Counted from the first letter of the stretch, positions 8,779 to 18,282 are shown. The stretch: 64,000 nucleotides of DNA from Fen-1273 sp963748405 (GCA_963748405.1 CAVVIT010000002.1:477061-541060), one strand, 5' to 3'. Numbers and translations: made by a program. The notes: generated by a model from the sequence alone, not told the origin.

Positions 8779-9970
8779 TCCTGAACGTCGTCCCGGCCCC
8801 CGGGGCGCTCTGCTTCACGAAGAGCTTCCCCTTGTGGTAGTCCTCGATGATCCTCTTCGAGAGGCTCAGGCCGAGCCCCCATCCCCGCTTCTTCGTGCTG
8901 TAGCCCGGACGGAAAACCTCTTTGTGGAATTTCGGATCGATCCCTTTTCCGGTGTCGATGACGTCGATCGTCGTCTTCCCGGCGAACTGTGACATCTTGA
9001 ACGTGATCTTCCCCGCGGCGCCCTCCATCGCGTCGAGCGCGTTCTTCATCAGGTTCTCGATCACCCACTCGAAAAGCTCCCTGTTGATGTCCGCCCGGAA
9101 ATCGCCCGGCGTCTCGATGCGGAGGTCCACCGTCCTTCCGGACCTGGGGATCCGCTTCGCGATGTAGGTGATCACCCCCTGGATCACCTCGCTCACGTTC
9201 TCTTCCTTCAGGTCGGTGCGCGAGCCGATCTTCGAGAACCGGGCGGCCACTTTGTTGAGCCGCACGACGTCGTGCTCCATCTCCTGCAGGCTCTCGATCA
9301 CCCCGGGCATCCCGGCGCCCTCGGTTTTCGCGCGGTCCAGCCAGCCGATCATGCTGGAGAGCGGAGTGCCGAGCTGGTGCGCGGTCTCCCTCGCCATCCC
9401 CACCCAGATGTTGCTCTGCTCGGTCCGTTTGATGTAGCTGAACCCGACGTATGCCACGATGATGAACACCGCTGCGAGGATGATCTCGAGAACCGGGAGC
9501 CAGCGGAGTTGGGCGACAAGCTCCGACTCTCCGTAGTGGACGTAGTTGAGCACCACCGTATCGTTGGGGGCCACCCTGATGGGGGTGTTCTCTTCGTCCA
9601 TCTGCTTGAGGAGGCTCGAGACGTACGCGAGCTGCTTCTCCCTGCTCAGCGTGCTGTCCACGTTGATGTTCTTCCAGTATCCCTGGATGGGGACGTTGGC
9701 GGAGTCGGTGAGGATCACGGGGAAATCGACGGTCCTGATCACTTCGTCGAACAAGAACGTGAAATCCCCGGCGGAGGAGCGGGGGCTCGAAATGTACTCG
9801 TACGACTTCGCGTAGAGGCCGACGACCTGCCTCTCCCGTTCCAGAAGATGATTCGTGATGCGCTGGGAATAGAACAGCGTGCCGAGGACGAACAGCGAGG
9901 CGAACGCAAGGAGTGCGATCTTGAAGTTTCCCGCCTGGCCCAGCGGGAGTCCGGAGAAGGGGTTCTTCAT
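8765..9970 (-). CDS. Membrane sensor histidine kinase (HQLGTPLSS type)
   Basis: 401 aa. Two membrane segments (about 17-34 and 160-178) flank a ~125-residue periplasmic sensor. There is then a short H-box region with H198 in ARETAHQLGTPLSS and a HATPase domain with the N box LMKNALDAM, G1 DTGKGI and G2 GWGLGLSLSKRI. The HQLGTPLSS H-box is characteristic of Bacteroidota/Chlorobiota kinases. No response regulator is adjacent. The gene follows purA by 22 nt on the same strand. A longer frame exists to 10093 inside purA, but the ATG at 9970 gives the natural N-terminus. Confidence 0.88.
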   Translation of the reverse strand: MKNPFSGLPLGQAGNFKIALLAFASLFVLGTLFYSQRITNHLLERERQVVGLYAKSYEYISSPRSSAGDFTFLFDEVIRTVDFPVILTDSANVPIQGYWKNINVDSTLSREKQLAYVSSLLKQMDEENTPIRVAPNDTVVLNYVHYGESELVAQLRWLPVLEIILAAVFIIVAYVGFSYIKRTEQSNIWVGMARETAHQLGTPLSSMIGWLDRAKTEGAGMPGVIESLQEMEHDVVRLNKVAARFSKIGSRTDLKEENVSEVIQGVITYIAKRIPRSGRTVDLRIETPGDFRADINRELFEWVIENLMKNALDAMEGAAGKITFKMSQFAGKTTIDVIDTGKGIDPKFHKEVFRPGYSTKKRGWGLGLSLSKRIIEDYHKGKLFVKQSAPGAGTTFRIRLG

Positions 9971-9992
9971 TGCCGGTCCGGAAAGTGTCTCT

Positions 9993-11264
9993 TCAGGAGA
10001 GGGTGATCGTCTGGTCCCGCCGCGGTCCGACGGAGACGAGCCAGACCTTCGTCCCGGTGATGCGTCCGAGCGTCTCGATATACGCGCGCGCATTCGGGGG
10101 AAGCTCGCCGATCGTCTTCGCTCCGGCGATCCCCGTGCGCCAGCCGGGAAACGTCTCGTAGACGGGCTCGATCTGCTCGAGTGTCTTGGCGTCCGTCGGG
10201 AACAGGCGGAGGCGTTTCCCGCCGACTTCGTACGCGACGCAGACCTTGATCTCGTCGAACTCGTCGAGCACGTCGAGCTTTGTCACGGCGATCCGCGTGA
10301 TGCCGTTGATCATGGCGCTGTACTTCAGCGCCACGGCGTCGAACCACCCGCACCGCCGCGGGCGTCCCGTGGTCGCCCCGAACTCGTGGCCCAGGGAGCG
10401 GAGCCGTTCGCCGGTCTCGTCGAGAAGCTCCGTCGGAAACGGTCCGTTGCCGACCCTCGTGGAATACGCCTTCACGACGCCGACGATGTCGTTGATCGCC
10501 GTCGGGGGAATGCCGAGCCCCGTGCACGCTCCTCCCGATGTCGGGTTCGACGACGTGACGTAGGGATAGGTGCCGTGGTCGACGTCCAGGAGCGCCCCCT
10601 GTGCGCCTTCGGCGATGACGCGCTTCCGTGCGGCCAGCGCCGAGTTCAGGTAGGCGGAAGTGTCCGTGACGTACTCGTCGACCTGCTTGTCGAACTCCTG
10701 GTACTCGGCGATGATCGCCTCGATGTCGAGTTTCGATTCGCCGTAGATCTTTGTCAGGATCTGGTTCTTCTCGTTGATGTTCGTCGTAAGCTTTCTGGCG
10801 AGCTCGTCCCGGTCCAGCAGGTCCACGATCCTGATCCCCGTCCGCATCGCCTTGTCGATGTACGCCGGGCCGATCCCGCGGCCGGTGGTGCCGATCCTGT
10901 CCGAGGTCTGCTCCCTGACCGAATCGAGGAGCTTGTGATACGGCATGATCAGGTGGGCGTTGTGACTGACGAGGAGCCGTCCCTTGACGCTGACGCCCGC
11001 CTGGGCGAGCTGTGCGATCTCCCCCATCAGGGCCGCCGGGTCGATCACGACGCCGTTGCCGATCACGCACGTGATGTTCTCGTGAAACATGCCGGAGGGG
11101 ATCAGGTGGAGGATGTACTGCTTCTCGCCGATGCACACGGTGTGGCCGGCATTGGCGCCCCCCTGGTAGCGGGCGACGATATCCGCCTGCTCCGAGAGCA
11201 TGTCGACGACTTTCCCTTTTCCTTCATCGCCCCACTGGGCGCCGACGATGATCTGGACTGGCAT
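9993..11264 (-). CDS. purA: Adenylosuccinate synthetase
   Basis: 423 aa, normal length. It joins IMP and aspartate using GTP, the first step from IMP to AMP, in the cytoplasm. Visible landmarks are the GTP loop GDEGKGK (12-18, catalytic D13), GGANAGHT (35-42, catalytic H41), the IMP-binding GTTGRGIGPAY and a C-terminal guanine-binding TKLDVLDEFDEI region. No SD is obvious before the ATG. Downstream comes the histidine kinase gene (gap 22 nt); upstream a hairpin terminator separates it from the STAS gene, so purA needs its own promoter in the short 11265-11303 stretch, which I could not identify. Confidence 0.97.
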   Translation of the reverse strand: MPVQIIVGAQWGDEGKGKVVDMLSEQADIVARYQGGANAGHTVCIGEKQYILHLIPSGMFHENITCVIGNGVVIDPAALMGEIAQLAQAGVSVKGRLLVSHNAHLIMPYHKLLDSVREQTSDRIGTTGRGIGPAYIDKAMRTGIRIVDLLDRDELARKLTTNINEKNQILTKIYGESKLDIEAIIAEYQEFDKQVDEYVTDTSAYLNSALAARKRVIAEGAQGALLDVDHGTYPYVTSSNPTSGGACTGLGIPPTAINDIVGVVKAYSTRVGNGPFPTELLDETGERLRSLGHEFGATTGRPRRCGWFDAVALKYSAMINGITRIAVTKLDVLDEFDEIKVCVAYEVGGKRLRLFPTDAKTLEQIEPVYETFPGWRTGIAGAKTIGELPPNARAYIETLGRITGTKVWLVSVGPRRDQTITLS

Positions 11265-11303
11265 GGTTGTTCAGAGATGCTGTGGAACAACGGGACGGAC
11301 ACA

Positions 11304-11346
11304 AAAAATCCCCGGCCTTTCTCTTGACGAAAGGTGGGGGATTTTT
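11304..11346 (-). terminator. Rho-independent terminator after the STAS gene
   Basis: Inverted repeat AAAAATCCCC (11304-11313) / GGGGATTTTT (11337-11346), with an inner CCTTTC/GAAAGG (11316-11321 / 11329-11334) and a 7-nt loop. Read on the minus strand it is a GC stem followed by a T-run, 14 nt after the STAS stop. The A-tract on the other side makes it symmetrical. Confidence 0.85.
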
Positions 11347-11359
11347 CCGCCGGAAGCAA

Positions 11360-11701
11360 TTACTGCTGAAAACTCGCGGCCGCGGCGTCAACCGTGGGAT
11401 ACGTCGCCAGCACTTTCCCCAGGCGCGTGATGGTGATGAGCGCCAGGATCTTCTCCGAAGCGCCGGCGATGGCAAGTCCGCCGCCGGCGTTCTTGAGCGT
11501 GCTCGCCCCCCCGATGAGGATGCCGAGCCCGGAGCTGTTCATGAACTGGACGTCGCGAAGGTCGAGGATCACTCTGGTGCTCCCCTTCCCGACGAGTTCA
11601 TGAAGCGTGCTGTTGATCGCCGTCGCATCCGGTCCGCCCATCAGGTTTCCCTGGAGGGCGAGGATGGTGACGCCGCCGCGTTGGGTCGTCGTGAAGTTCA
11701 T
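11360..11701 (-). CDS. STAS-domain protein (anti-sigma-factor-antagonist-like)
   Basis: 113 aa single STAS domain like SpoIIAA/RsbV. It has the strand VTILALQGNLMG, VILDLRDVQFMNSSGLG with the phosphorylatable serine (S56/S57), and GLAIAGASEKI. In characterised systems such a protein binds and frees a partner from a serine kinase/anti-sigma factor; no such kinase or sigma factor is in the window, so the partner is unknown. It lies 6 nt after secF and before a strong terminator, so it is the last gene of a secD-secF-STAS operon. Confidence 0.9.
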   Translation of the reverse strand: MNFTTTQRGGVTILALQGNLMGGPDATAINSTLHELVGKGSTRVILDLRDVQFMNSSGLGILIGGASTLKNAGGGLAIAGASEKILALITITRLGKVLATYPTVDAAAASFQQ

Positions 11702-11707
11702 GGCTGA

Positions 11708-12634
11708 TCAGTCGATCAGTTTGCCCTGGGTTTTCGTCCGCGTCACCACCTCGACAACGAGGGCGCTGGCGATGTAGATCGAAGAATACGTTCCCGTCAC
11801 GATCCCGACGAGCGATGCGAACGCGAACCCGCGGGTCACTTCGCCGCCGAACACGAGAAGCACGCCGAGGACGACGAAGACCGTGCCGGAGGTGATGATG
11901 GTCCTGCTCAGCACCTCGTTGACGCTCTTGTTGATCAGGGAGACCAGGTCCATGTTCTTGAACAGCTTCTGGTTTTCCCGGATCCTGTCGAAGATGACGA
12001 CGGTGTCGTTGTTGGAGAGCCCGACGAGCGTCAGGAACGCGGCCACCATCGTCTGGTTGAACTCCAGGTTCAGGTGGGGGATAAGCCCGTCGAAAATGGA
12101 CACGAGGCCGAGTGTGAGAAGCACGTCATGGAAGAGCGCGGTCACTGCGCCCGCCGCCCAGAGGAACTTGAACCGGAATCCCAGGTACAGGAGGATCGCC
12201 CCGAGGGAGGCGAGGACGGCGTAGATCGCGTCCCTCCGGAGCTCGGCGCCGATCTTCGGGCCGATCTTGTCCTCCTTCTGGACGATGAACGGGTTCGTCG
12301 GGAACTGCGCCTGAAGGGCGCCCCGGATCCTGTCGCCGACGACGGTTCCTTCCCCCTGCTCCGGAGTGCGGATCAGGATGTCCCGGTCGCTGCCGAACGT
12401 CTTGAGTTCCGCCTTCGTGAACCCGGCCTTGTCCATCGCGGCGCGGATTTCCCCGACGTCCGCGTTGTTCTGGAACCGGACCACGATCTCGGTCCCTCCC
12501 AGGAAGTCGATGCCGTAGTTCACCCCTTTGACGACAAGGGAGAGCATCCCCAGTCCGATGACTGTCGCCGACACGGCATACCAGATATGCCGCTTCCCCA
12601 TGAAATCTATGCTGGTCTTTCCGAAGAACCTCAT
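11708..12634 (-). CDS. secF: Protein translocase subunit SecF
   Basis: 308 aa inner-membrane protein of the SecDF accessory complex, which uses proton motive force to pull exported proteins through SecYEG. Features are TM1 (YAVSATVIGLGMLSLVV), the conserved GIDFLGGTEIVVRF, a periplasmic P4-like domain, and five C-terminal TMs including LTLVGLSNNDTVVIFDRIREN, the SecF counterpart of SecD's VLIYERIREE. It is 21 nt downstream of secD. Confidence 0.97.
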   Translation of the reverse strand: MRFFGKTSIDFMGKRHIWYAVSATVIGLGMLSLVVKGVNYGIDFLGGTEIVVRFQNNADVGEIRAAMDKAGFTKAELKTFGSDRDILIRTPEQGEGTVVGDRIRGALQAQFPTNPFIVQKEDKIGPKIGAELRRDAIYAVLASLGAILLYLGFRFKFLWAAGAVTALFHDVLLTLGLVSIFDGLIPHLNLEFNQTMVAAFLTLVGLSNNDTVVIFDRIRENQKLFKNMDLVSLINKSVNEVLSRTIITSGTVFVVLGVLLVFGGEVTRGFAFASLVGIVTGTYSSIYIASALVVEVVTRTKTQGKLID

Positions 12635-12655
12635 GTCCTGAATCCCTTTTGCGAG

Positions 12656-14551
12656 TTAGCCGAAGTTGACGGCGATGCCTGAGCGATCGATCATCATGTC
12701 GAACACGACGCGCGTGATGACGATGGCGCTGAAAAGACTGACGACGATACCGATCATCAGCGTCAGCGCGAATCCCTGCACCGGCCCGGTCCCGAACTGA
12801 TACAGGATGATGCCGGTGAGGAGCGTGGTCAGGTTTGAATCGAAAATGGCCGTGAAGGCCTTACTGTATCCCGCGTCGACGGCGGCCCGCGGCGTCTTGC
12901 CTCCCGCGGTTTCCTCCCGTATGCGCTCGTAGATGAGCACGTTCGCGTCGACGGCCACGGCGAGCGTCAGGATGATCCCCGCGATGCCCGGCATCGTGAG
13001 CGTCCCGCCGAATGCCGCAAGGACGGCGAGAAGGAAAATGACCGTGAACATGAGCGCGAAGTCCGCAACGGCGCCGCCGGTGTGGTAATACACGGCCATG
13101 AAGAGGATCGTCAGGCCGATCGCGATCGCCGACGACATGATGCCCGAGCGGATCGAATCCTCGCCCAGTGACGGTCCGACGGACCGCTGTTCGATGATGT
13201 CGACGGGAGCGGGGAGGGCGCCGGCCTTCAGCACGATCTCGAGGAGCTTCGCCTCGGCCTCGCTTTCCATCCCTTCGATCTGCGAGTGTCCCCCGGTGAT
13301 CTTGTTCATGACGTTCGGCGCGGAGAAGACGCCGTTGTCAAGGACGATCGCGATGCGCTTGTTGATGTTTGCCCCGGTGATCCGGGCCCACTCGCGCGCC
13401 CCTTCGTTGTTCATCTCCATCGTCACGATCGGCCGGTTGTAGCTCGGGTCGATCTGCCATTTTGCGTTGACGATGACCCCGCCGGTGAGCTCCGCCACCT
13501 TCTTCACCGGGTACAGCCTGAAGAATTTCTTCTCCTGCCCCTTCTCGCCGAACGTCTGCGTCTTGGCGCTCCAGAGGAACTCCATGTCGTTCGGTATCTG
13601 CTTCTGGACGTCGTCCCGCTCCAGGAGGCGCCGCACCTTCTCTTTGTTGTCTTCGGCGACGAGGAATTCACCCTTGAACTGCTCGTTGTAGATCGCGATC
13701 GAGAGGAACGGGTGCTTCCTGGCGAATTCTTCCTGTGTAAGCTCTCCCTCCGGGGTGGCGATTTTCGACGTGTCCGACTTCGCGGAATCTCCCCGCGTCG
13801 TGTCGGGTGCGGTCGTGCCGGCGAACAGGCTGTCGGCGAGCGCGGTGTCGGTCTTCGCGCTGGAGGCGAGGAGCTTGTCGATCGACGTCACGATGCGGTA
13901 GGTGACGTCGGGATCCTTCAGGAGCTTGAACTCCAGGAGCGCCGTTCCCTGGAGCAGCTGCCGGACTTCGGTTTCCTTCGTGACGCCCGGGAGCTCGACG
14001 ATGATCCTCGTTCCGCCCAGCTTCTGAATCGAAGGCTCGGACACGCCGTACTGGTCGACGCGGTTCCTGACGATCTCCATGCCCCTGTCGATGGCCTTCG
14101 TGGACTCGTCGTCGAGGAACTTGTAAATGTCGTCGTTGGTGTCCCGGAGATTCCGGTAGTACCTGCTCATCCTGATCTGGCGCGCCTCGAACTTCCGGCG
14201 CAGCAGGAGCACGGGGGACTCTTCGGAGGTCTTCGCCTCGGCGCGCACCTCCTTCATGATCTGGTTGAACACGTCGTCCTTGTTTTTCGCCAGGTCCTCG
14301 ATCAGCTTCAGGACGTTGACTTCCAGGACCACGCGCATCCCGCCCTGGAGATCCAGGCCGAGCTTGATCCGCCTGGCGCGCGCGTCGCGGATATCGGTTT
14401 CATGCTTCGCGACGAACTGGAGGCTGTCGTCTCCGGTCAGCCCCTTGAGCTGCTGCCGGAGATCGTAATCTTTCCAGGTGGGGAGGAGATAATACACGGC
14501 AACGATGATGCACGCGACGATGATAAAGATTCTACCGGCGTATTTTTTCAC
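12656..14551 (-). CDS. secD: Protein translocase subunit SecD
   Basis: 631 aa with six predicted TMs. TM1 is at the N-terminus, followed by LGLDLQGGMRVVLEV, the P1 head/base region, and the conserved VAVDANVLIYERIREE in the C-terminal membrane domain. It works with SecF in preprotein export. Between the N- and C-terminal P1 parts there is an Ala/Thr/Asp/Ser-rich insertion (about residues 240-275). The frame extends to 14605, but GTG at 14551 is preceded by CGGAGG at 7 nt and gives the usual MKKYAGRIF-like start (with V as initiator), so I take that. Promoter at 14627-14655. Confidence 0.95.
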   Translation of the reverse strand: MKKYAGRIFIIVACIIVAVYYLLPTWKDYDLRQQLKGLTGDDSLQFVAKHETDIRDARARRIKLGLDLQGGMRVVLEVNVLKLIEDLAKNKDDVFNQIMKEVRAEAKTSEESPVLLLRRKFEARQIRMSRYYRNLRDTNDDIYKFLDDESTKAIDRGMEIVRNRVDQYGVSEPSIQKLGGTRIIVELPGVTKETEVRQLLQGTALLEFKLLKDPDVTYRIVTSIDKLLASSAKTDTALADSLFAGTTAPDTTRGDSAKSDTSKIATPEGELTQEEFARKHPFLSIAIYNEQFKGEFLVAEDNKEKVRRLLERDDVQKQIPNDMEFLWSAKTQTFGEKGQEKKFFRLYPVKKVAELTGGVIVNAKWQIDPSYNRPIVTMEMNNEGAREWARITGANINKRIAIVLDNGVFSAPNVMNKITGGHSQIEGMESEAEAKLLEIVLKAGALPAPVDIIEQRSVGPSLGEDSIRSGIMSSAIAIGLTILFMAVYYHTGGAVADFALMFTVIFLLAVLAAFGGTLTMPGIAGIILTLAVAVDANVLIYERIREETAGGKTPRAAVDAGYSKAFTAIFDSNLTTLLTGIILYQFGTGPVQGFALTLMIGIVVSLFSAIVITRVVFDMMIDRSGIAVNFG

Positions 14552-14626
14552 TACGAAGCCTCCGAGGTCGACCGTACGGGGAACTGATGCATGGAAGGGG
14601 AACACGACTGTTCGTCCAAGCTCATA

Positions 14627-14655
14627 AATATACGCCCGCAGTGACTAAAAGTCAA
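14627..14655 (-). promoter_or_regulatory. promoter of secD-secF-STAS
   Basis: Minus strand TTGACT, 17 bases, TATATT, a near-consensus sigma-70 site. It would give a leader of about 70 nt before the GTG at 14551. It stands back to back with the promoter of the PpiD-like gene, 11 nt away. Confidence 0.7.
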
Positions 14656-14666
14656 CGAGAAAAGCA

Positions 14667-14695
14667 TTGCATTTGCTGGACATTTCAGTTATATT
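14667..14695 (+). promoter_or_regulatory. promoter of the PpiD-like gene
   Basis: TTGCAT, 17 bases, TATATT. The transcript would start near 14702, 44 nt before the ATG, with GAGGAG as SD at 14729-14734. Confidence 0.65.
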
Positions 14696-14745
14696 TTTTT
14701 TCGTTCCGGTTGTCTCTTTCCCCTGATTGAGGAGTTCTCTTTCGT

Positions 14746-16878
14746 ATGCCTATAATGACGCGCATGCGTGACAGCATGCCATTAATTCTCTTCGGACTGC
14801 TTATTGCATTTCTGATCACGATTGTCTTCGAGTGGGGGATGGACTACCTCGGCATCCACGGTGGCCAGCAGGACTTCGTCGGCAAGGTGAACGGGAAGAA
14901 GATCACCTACCGCGAGTTCTCCGAGCTCGTCAAGACGATGGGCGACAACGCCAAGGCCCAGTCCGGCCAGGAGCCCGACGAGTCGATGAGCAAGGAAATC
15001 CGCGATCAGGCGTGGCAGTCGATCGTCACCGAGCGGCTCGTGGCGGACGAAGTCAAGAAGCTCGGGATCGTCGTGAGCGACCAGGAGCTCCGCGACTGGG
15101 TGTTCGGCGAGAACCCGCCCCAGGAACTCCGCAGGAACTTCACCGACTCCACCGGCAATTTCAACCGGGAGATGTACGAGCAGGTGCTCATGAATCCCGA
15201 CAAGTACATCCAGGATCCGAGCGGCCGCGATGCGAACTACGGCGTCAAGAAACTGGCGGATTTCGAGCGCATGCTCCGTCAGCAGCGGGTGCAGGCCAAG
15301 CTGCAGAGCCTGGTCCTGGCATCTGTGCGGGTGACCGACGGCGAGCTCATGCAGCGGTTCGCCGACGGGTCGGTGCATTACGAAGCGGAATTCGCGCTGT
15401 TCGATCCCTCGGTCCTTGTCAAGGACGCGGACGTGCAGGTAACGGATGAGGACCTGCGGGCGTTCTATCAGGAGAACATCGACCAGTACAAGTTCGAAGC
15501 GTCGAGGAAACTGAAGTACGTCCTCTTCCTGGAGAATGCCTCCGCGGCGGATACCGCGGGGCGCCTGAAGGACATGGACGACGTGGCATCGAAGGCGAAA
15601 AGCGGCATCGATTTCCTCCAGCTCGTGTATACGTACTCCGACCGGCCCGACAGCGGCGTGGTCTTCCACCGGGGCGAGCTGAGCGCGGCGCTGGACAATG
15701 CCGTCTTCTCCGCTTCCCCCGGCGACGTGGTGGGACCGGTCGAGGATCAGGACGGATTGCATCTTGTCAAGGTGCTCGAGTTGAAGAAGGGGACGAACGA
15801 GTACGTCCATGCCGCGCATATCCTGCTCCCGCTCTCGACGCCGGACTCCGCGGCGATGAAGACGCTGGCTCTGGCGGTCGTCCGGGAGGCGAAGGAAGGA
15901 AAAGACTTCGCGGAACTGGCGAAGGAGTACTCGAAGGACGGATCGAACGCGGGCAACGGCGGCGATCTCGGCTGGTTCACGACGGGCAGGATGGTCCCCG
16001 CGTTCGAGAAGGCCGCATTCGCGGCGAAGCCCGGCGAAGTCGTCGGTCCGATCCGGACGCCGTTCGGGCTGCACATCATCAAAGTCTACGCCCGGGACAA
16101 CCGGGAAGCGAAGCTGGCGCACGTCCTCATGAAAATCACCCCCAGTTCGCAGAGCAAGAACGACATCGCGGACAGGGCGAAGGATTTCGCCTACAATGCG
16201 CGCGAATCAGAGTTCTCGAAGGAAGCGCAGCAGACCGGGCTCGAAGTCAAGGAAACGCAGATCCAGGATAAATCGACGGTCATCCCGGGCATCGGGATCA
16301 ACGAGGCCGCCATCCACTGGGCGTTCGGCGCCAAGGTGGGTGCGGTGAGCGATCCCTACACCATAGCGAACGGCTCGGTGGTGCTCAGCGTCGTCGAGGC
16401 CAAAGACGCGGGGGTGCGGTCGTTTGACGAGCTCAAGGAATCCCTGAAGCCGCTCGCGCTCCGGAAAAAGAAGATGGAACGGGTAAAGGAGATCGCCGCA
16501 GAAGCGCGCGCGGCGCTTGCCCCGGGGGACAGCCTCTCGAAGATCACGGCACGGTATCCCTCGGTCGTCGTGCAGACCACCGGTTCGTTCACCGCCACCG
16601 GCGTCATCCCCGGCGTGGGACGCGACCCGGTGTTTGTCGGCGCGGTCACGGGACTGAGCCCGGGGAGGATCTCCCCCCCCGTGCTCGGTGCGCGCGGCGC
16701 GTACCTCATCGAGCTTCTGGGAAAAACGCCGTTTGACTCGAGTGCGTTTGCAGCGCAGAAAGAAGTCCTGCGCTCGCGCACGCTGCAGGAAAAACGGAAT
16801 CGCTTCCTGTCGGAGTGGATCACGAGATTGAAGGAGAAGGCCGACATTGAAGACAAACGGGACGTCTTCTACAGGTAA
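14746..16878 (+). CDS. PpiD/SurA-type peptidyl-prolyl isomerase, membrane anchored
   Basis: 710 aa. A single N-terminal TM (about 12-29) anchors a periplasmic chaperone. SurA_N/PpiD-like helices follow (VGKVNGKKITYREFSELV onward), then tandem parvulin-type units. One is at about 245-350 (FHRGELSAALDNAVFSASPGDVVGPV). The second, at about 353-450, is a canonical parvulin domain (VHAAHILLP ... GGDLGWFTTGRMVPAFEKAAF ... PFGLHIIKV). A third, degenerate unit follows. It probably helps fold secreted and outer-membrane proteins leaving the Sec channel, which fits its divergent placement against secDF. Confidence 0.93.
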   Translation: MPIMTRMRDSMPLILFGLLIAFLITIVFEWGMDYLGIHGGQQDFVGKVNGKKITYREFSELVKTMGDNAKAQSGQEPDESMSKEIRDQAWQSIVTERLVADEVKKLGIVVSDQELRDWVFGENPPQELRRNFTDSTGNFNREMYEQVLMNPDKYIQDPSGRDANYGVKKLADFERMLRQQRVQAKLQSLVLASVRVTDGELMQRFADGSVHYEAEFALFDPSVLVKDADVQVTDEDLRAFYQENIDQYKFEASRKLKYVLFLENASAADTAGRLKDMDDVASKAKSGIDFLQLVYTYSDRPDSGVVFHRGELSAALDNAVFSASPGDVVGPVEDQDGLHLVKVLELKKGTNEYVHAAHILLPLSTPDSAAMKTLALAVVREAKEGKDFAELAKEYSKDGSNAGNGGDLGWFTTGRMVPAFEKAAFAAKPGEVVGPIRTPFGLHIIKVYARDNREAKLAHVLMKITPSSQSKNDIADRAKDFAYNARESEFSKEAQQTGLEVKETQIQDKSTVIPGIGINEAAIHWAFGAKVGAVSDPYTIANGSVVLSVVEAKDAGVRSFDELKESLKPLALRKKKMERVKEIAAEARAALAPGDSLSKITARYPSVVVQTTGSFTATGVIPGVGRDPVFVGAVTGLSPGRISPPVLGARGAYLIELLGKTPFDSSAFAAQKEVLRSRTLQEKRNRFLSEWITRLKEKADIEDKRDVFYR

Positions 16879-17593
16879 CGGCGCAGCACGGAGGAGGGGC
16901 TCCAGGCTCCTCCTCCTTCTGGTCGCCGCGGCGGTGCCCGTCACCCCTCCCCTCCTCGCCGGTGACGGTCCTTTCTCGGTCATCCTGAAAGGCAACCTCA
17001 CAACAAGTTCGCTGATCTACGTGACTCCCGACGCGGCCGATCCGGTCGCGCAGGGAAACACGTTCGACATCACCGGGACGTTCGGCTACGGCGTCGAGCT
17101 CCGGTACCGGATTCCGGAAACCAGCCTCGCGCTGGGGTTGTCCACGGACTACATCCGAAGCAAAGGCACGGGCACGCTCCTGGGGACGACGATCCCGACC
17201 GAAGACGGCTACACGGCGATTCCCGTGGAGCTCACGGGGTACTTCATCATCCCCCTCTCGGGGGAGTTCTTCGGCGTGTACATGGGGGGCGGGGCCGGCG
17301 TGTATTTCGGAAGCCGGAAGTACTCGCTCGGCGGTGTGGCGGCGCCGTCCGTGCAGAACACCCCCGGGTTTGCCATCCACGTCCTTGGCGGGATCAGCTA
17401 CAGATTTCTGAATTCCTTCGAAGGAATATTCGAAATGAAGTTCCGCGACCTGCAGTTTCAATCGGTGAACGCATTCAACACCCGCGTCATCCGGTACCAG
17501 GACACGGTTATCAACGTCAGCACGCAGCCCTTCAATTCCCGCGTCGAAACCGACGGGATCATATTCCAGATCGGCATCGCCTACAACTTCTGA
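16847..17593 (+). CDS. Small outer-membrane beta-barrel protein
   Basis: 248 aa with a basic N-terminus (RRRGSR), a leucine-rich hydrophobic core (LLLLLVAAAV) and a cleavage region around PPLLAGD. The mature part is alternating strands with repeated aromatic girdles, ending in F (IGIAYNF), typical of an OMP insertion signal. It resembles the OmpA-/PagP-size 'outer membrane protein beta-barrel' families; no specific function is visible. Start TTG at 16847 overlaps the PpiD-like gene by 32 nt, with AGGAG 10 nt upstream. Translation coupling suggests the chaperone gene and this OMP are one operon. Confidence 0.75.
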   Translation: MKTNGTSSTGNGAARRRGSRLLLLLVAAAVPVTPPLLAGDGPFSVILKGNLTTSSLIYVTPDAADPVAQGNTFDITGTFGYGVELRYRIPETSLALGLSTDYIRSKGTGTLLGTTIPTEDGYTAIPVELTGYFIIPLSGEFFGVYMGGGAGVYFGSRKYSLGGVAAPSVQNTPGFAIHVLGGISYRFLNSFEGIFEMKFRDLQFQSVNAFNTRVIRYQDTVINVSTQPFNSRVETDGIIFQIGIAYNF

Positions 17594-17595
17594 AC

Positions 17596-18282
17596 GTGCT
17601 TCCCCCGCCGGCGATCACGACGCGCTACGACGTCGTCACACAGGAAATCTGTTCCCCGCCATGGCGCTGGTCCGTCCTTGCCGTGCGCGATACGAACCAC
17701 CTCCTGGAAACCATCTCTCCCGCACAGTTCGCGATCGACGGGCGCCTCCCCTACTGGGCCGAGGTCTGGGCCTCCGCTCCCGTGCTTGCCGGCCACCTGA
17801 GGCGGAGGCCGGGGCTTGCGGGAAAAGCAATCCTCGAGCTTGGCTGCGGGCTCGGCCTTGCCGGGATCGCGGCGGCGCAGGCCGGAGCCACGGTGGTGAT
17901 GACGGATTACGAGGAGGATGCGCTCGCCTTCGCGCGGTTCAACGCCCTGGTGAACCTCGATGCGGAGCAGCGTTCACGCGTCTCCTTCCGCTGCATGGAC
18001 TGGCGTGACGCCGGCAATCCCGGAGAGTTCGACGTCATCGTCGGTGCCGACATCGTGTACGAGAGGGCGAACTTCGAGCCGCTCCTGTCGCTGGCCGCAA
18101 GGCTGCTGAATCCCGGCGGCGTCTTCCTCATCACGGACCCGCAGCGGGATATCGGGAGAGACTTCATCCGCGCCGCCGGGCGCGGGGGGTTCCGTGCTGT
18201 CGAAGAGTCGTTCCCGGTGAACCACCGCGGACGGGATCTGACGGTGATCCTGTCGGAGCTCATCCGGAAGGAGGCGGCGTGA
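17596..18282 (+). CDS. Class I SAM-dependent methyltransferase (Methyltransf_16-like)
   Basis: 228 aa. The SAM-binding motif I is LELGCGLGLAG (80-90), followed by VVMTDYEEDAL (acidic end of strand 2) and FDVIVGADIVYE (motif IV region). The N-terminal LPYWAEVWASA segment is typical of the nicotinamide/protein-lysine methyltransferase-like (METTL21/ETFB-KMT) group. Substrate unknown; a protein target such as ETF-beta or a ribosomal protein is plausible from the family but not shown. GTG start 3 nt after the OMP gene; its own stop overlaps aroK (GTGA). Confidence 0.85.
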   Translation: MLPPPAITTRYDVVTQEICSPPWRWSVLAVRDTNHLLETISPAQFAIDGRLPYWAEVWASAPVLAGHLRRRPGLAGKAILELGCGLGLAGIAAAQAGATVVMTDYEEDALAFARFNALVNLDAEQRSRVSFRCMDWRDAGNPGEFDVIVGADIVYERANFEPLLSLAARLLNPGGVFLITDPQRDIGRDFIRAAGRGGFRAVEESFPVNHRGRDLTVILSELIRKEAA

